Shown here: one piece after another, positions 62,724-64,000 of the stretch
Layout of the letters: each line of letters begins with the position of its first letter
How positions within the stretch are numbered: the first letter of the stretch is position 1
Assembly: GCF_002479495.1 (NCBI RefSeq)
Contig: NZ_DLNQ01000005.1
Coordinates: 567,095-631,094 of the forward strand
Reading direction: 5' to 3'
Length of the DNA: 64,000 nt
DNA from: Brevundimonas sp. UBA7506
Lineage (GTDB): Bacteria; Pseudomonadota; Alphaproteobacteria; Caulobacterales; Caulobacteraceae
Translations under genes and position numbers: made by a program
The notes under the pieces: generated by a model
Database searches by the model: none
Told to the model about the DNA's origin: nothing
What the model saw: the letters and a program-made list of their open reading frames with translations, nothing else

Positions 62724-63815
62724 TCAGCGCGGCAGAACGATCAAGGGATCGACAGCGACCGGATCATCGCCGCGCATCTGGCGCGTCTCGAAGTGGATCG
62801 AGGGCCGTCCGTCGCCCGCCGTCAGGCCCACCGTGCCGATAGCCTGGCCCGCGCGAACCTCGGCGCCGTCACGCACCGTCGCCGAGCCCAGATGGCCATA
62901 GACCGTGCGCCACCCGTCGCGGTGAATGATCAAAATCGTCAGCCCCTGCCCCGGCAGATCGTCGCCCACATAGGCCACCCGTCCCGCTGCGACGGCCTTG
63001 ACCTCGGTCCCGGCCGAGGCGCCGATATTGATGCCGTTGTTCCGCTCGCCCATGCCGACCGGGCCGAAGCGACGCAGGATGTCGCCGCGCACCGGCCACT
63101 GCATCACCAGGGCCTGCCCTACGGCCGCGCCCTGCACCGGCGATGCCGGAGTCGAGGACGTAACCGCAGGCGCGCGCGACGGCGGCAGGGCCGCATTCCC
63201 GCTGGGCGGCGGGGGCGGCGGCGGCGCCACGCCGTTGTTGGGGGTCCGCACGCCCACGGGCGAAGCGCCTGTCGCATAGGGGTCGGAGCCGGTATCCACG
63301 GCGCTATCCGGCAGGACGATGCGCTGGCCCGAGGTGATGGCGCCGCGCGGCCCCAGGCCATTCAGGTCGATCAGGGTCTGGACGGGGGTCTGGAAGCGAC
63401 GCCCCACGCCCGAAATGGTGTCGCCCGGCTGAATGACATAGGTCGCGCCCGGCATGCTGGTCGCGCCTGCAGCCGGCGGCGTCACAGTGATGGGTGCTCC
63501 GGTCGAGGGATAGGCCGGACCGCCGGCAGGCGGCAGACCGCCGCCTTCGATGCTGCCCGACGGGGCGCGCGGGCCCTGCTCCTCATAGGGACGCGCGGGC
63601 GGCGGGGTCTGCGGCTGCGACGGCTGGGCATAGTAGGGATTGTTGTTCGGATAGGCCCCCGGCTGCTGCGGCTGGGCCGGATAGCCGCCCTGACCGCCGA
63701 CCGGCACGGGACGCGTCGAGTAGCGCGGCTCGTTCGGATAGGTCGAACACGCCGTGACCGTCAGCGCTCCGCCGACGACGACCGCCGCCCTGATCCAGCC
63801 CGTGAAGCCGCCCAT
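62724..63815 (-). CDS. NlpD-like lipoprotein with LysM and degenerate LytM domains
   Basis: 363 residues. The signal ends VGGALTVTAC (lipobox), then a long Pro/Gln/Tyr/Gly-rich stretch. A LysM module (YVIQPGDTISGVGRRFQTPV) and a peptidase-M23 domain (about 250-363) follow. Zinc ligands are altered: NNGINIGASAGTEV replaces the usual HxGxD, so the domain is probably inactive. Such NlpD/EnvC-like proteins activate amidases during cell separation. AAGGAGGGG precedes the ATG. A pcm-like end lies upstream, matching the surE-pcm-nlpD order. Confidence 0.9.
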   Translation of the reverse strand: MGGFTGWIRAAVVVGGALTVTACSTYPNEPRYSTRPVPVGGQGGYPAQPQQPGAYPNNNPYYAQPSQPQTPPPARPYEEQGPRAPSGSIEGGGLPPAGGPAYPSTGAPITVTPPAAGATSMPGATYVIQPGDTISGVGRRFQTPVQTLIDLNGLGPRGAITSGQRIVLPDSAVDTGSDPYATGASPVGVRTPNNGVAPPPPPPPSGNAALPPSRAPAVTSSTPASPVQGAAVGQALVMQWPVRGDILRRFGPVGMGERNNGINIGASAGTEVKAVAAGRVAYVGDDLPGQGLTILIIHRDGWRTVYGHLGSATVRDGAEVRAGQAIGTVGLTAGDGRPSIHFETRQMRGDDPVAVDPLIVLPR

Positions 63816-63941
63816 GCGCCCCTCCTTCTTAACCTTGATTTGCCTTCGACCCCGGTGTGCCCCGGATGCGCGGCCAAGCCAACCCGCCAAACAGCGCCAA
63901 AGTGGGGCGGAAAGGTTAACCGCGCGCCGAAACGCGCGCCC

Positions 63942-64000
63942 CTACCCCTCCTTGGCCGTGCCTTCGACCAAGGGCACGAAGCGCACTTCGCACAGGCTTT
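63942..64000 (-). CDS. C-terminal end of probable Pcm (partial)
   Basis: Only the last 19 codons are in the window; they read ...SLCEVRFVPLVEGTAKEG then TAG. VRFVPLVEG resembles the final beta strand of protein-L-isoaspartate methyltransferase. The position directly upstream of an nlpD-like gene agrees with the common surE-pcm-nlpD cluster. The call rests on 18 residues and gene order, so it is tentative. Confidence 0.5.
   Translation of the reverse strand, partial: SLCEVRFVPLVEGTAKEG

Overview
The window looks like chromosomal DNA of a stalked or holdfast-forming alphaproteobacterium of the Caulobacteraceae, most probably Brevundimonas. The family is supported by a holdfast polysaccharide (hfs) locus, popZ beside valS, the flagellar order fliX/flgI/cheL/flbY, a DksA with one zinc-site cysteine, GTTC-N7-GTTC LexA boxes and uniformly GC-rich coding sequence. 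The genus is inference from general resemblance; no 16S gene is present. I saw no prophage, insertion sequence, CRISPR array, toxin-antitoxin pair or defence island. Most of the window is ordinary core genome.

Layout. 1-1252: 3'-truncated ammonium transporter, then tRNA-Ser. 1992-10653: holdfast synthesis, with hfsE-F-G-H plus a second GT2 gene on the + strand, hfsA-hfsB on the - strand and hfsD divergent. 10654-11720: a small variable patch with a hairpin repeat family, two small hypothetical genes and tRNA-Pro. 11786-13299: DUF192 protein, double cold-shock protein and two tandem tRNA-Glu genes. 13408-20421: recJ, a lipoprotein, phaC, a membrane protein, an SGNH esterase, msrB and argC. 20508-21475: rpsI and rplM. 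21585-25336: AT-rich palindromes, a REP-like element, a lipoprotein, a LexA-boxed radical SAM gene, an RNA methyltransferase and a glycine-zipper protein. 25410-31999: tlyA, valS, popZ, a TolC-type protein and a PCMT-like protein, the known popZ neighbourhood of Caulobacter.

32132-33501: tRNA-Cys, a small membrane protein, a SpoU methyltransferase and tRNA-Asn. 33820-38325: a compact accessory group with a Crp/Fnr regulator, a flavodoxin-like oxidoreductase, a beta-CASP metallo-hydrolase and a VIT-type transporter; the divergent promoter region of the last two carries a clear FNR/FixK-type palindrome. 38616-42426: lipoprotein, LOG-family protein, small secreted protein, gltX and dksA. 42597-46711: fliX divergent from flgI-cheL-flbY, followed by an EAL-domain protein. 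46831-53126: ABC-F ATPase with a possible leader ORF, truncated haemoglobin, DUF6624-like protein and SOS-controlled uvrA. 53157-58894: two paralogous membrane proteins, trmFO, an MFS transporter with a divergent marR and its operator, and a short phytoene-synthase-like protein. 58935-64000: PuuD-like membrane protein, secF-secD-yajC, an NlpD-like lipoprotein and the C-terminal end of a probable pcm.

Regulatory signals read directly from the sequence link several genes: LexA boxes before uvrA and the radical SAM gene, an FNR-type box in the 37.4 kb divergent region, a sigma-54-like promoter with an upstream palindrome before flgI, a MarR palindrome at 57.76 kb, and a CtrA-like box between hfsA and hfsD. 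I found no system that I can call wholly undescribed. The points most worth checking are the SOS-linked SplB-related radical SAM gene, the FNR-boxed accessory group, the holdfast locus without a local polymerase, and the HfsB-like ATPase without a Walker A lysine.
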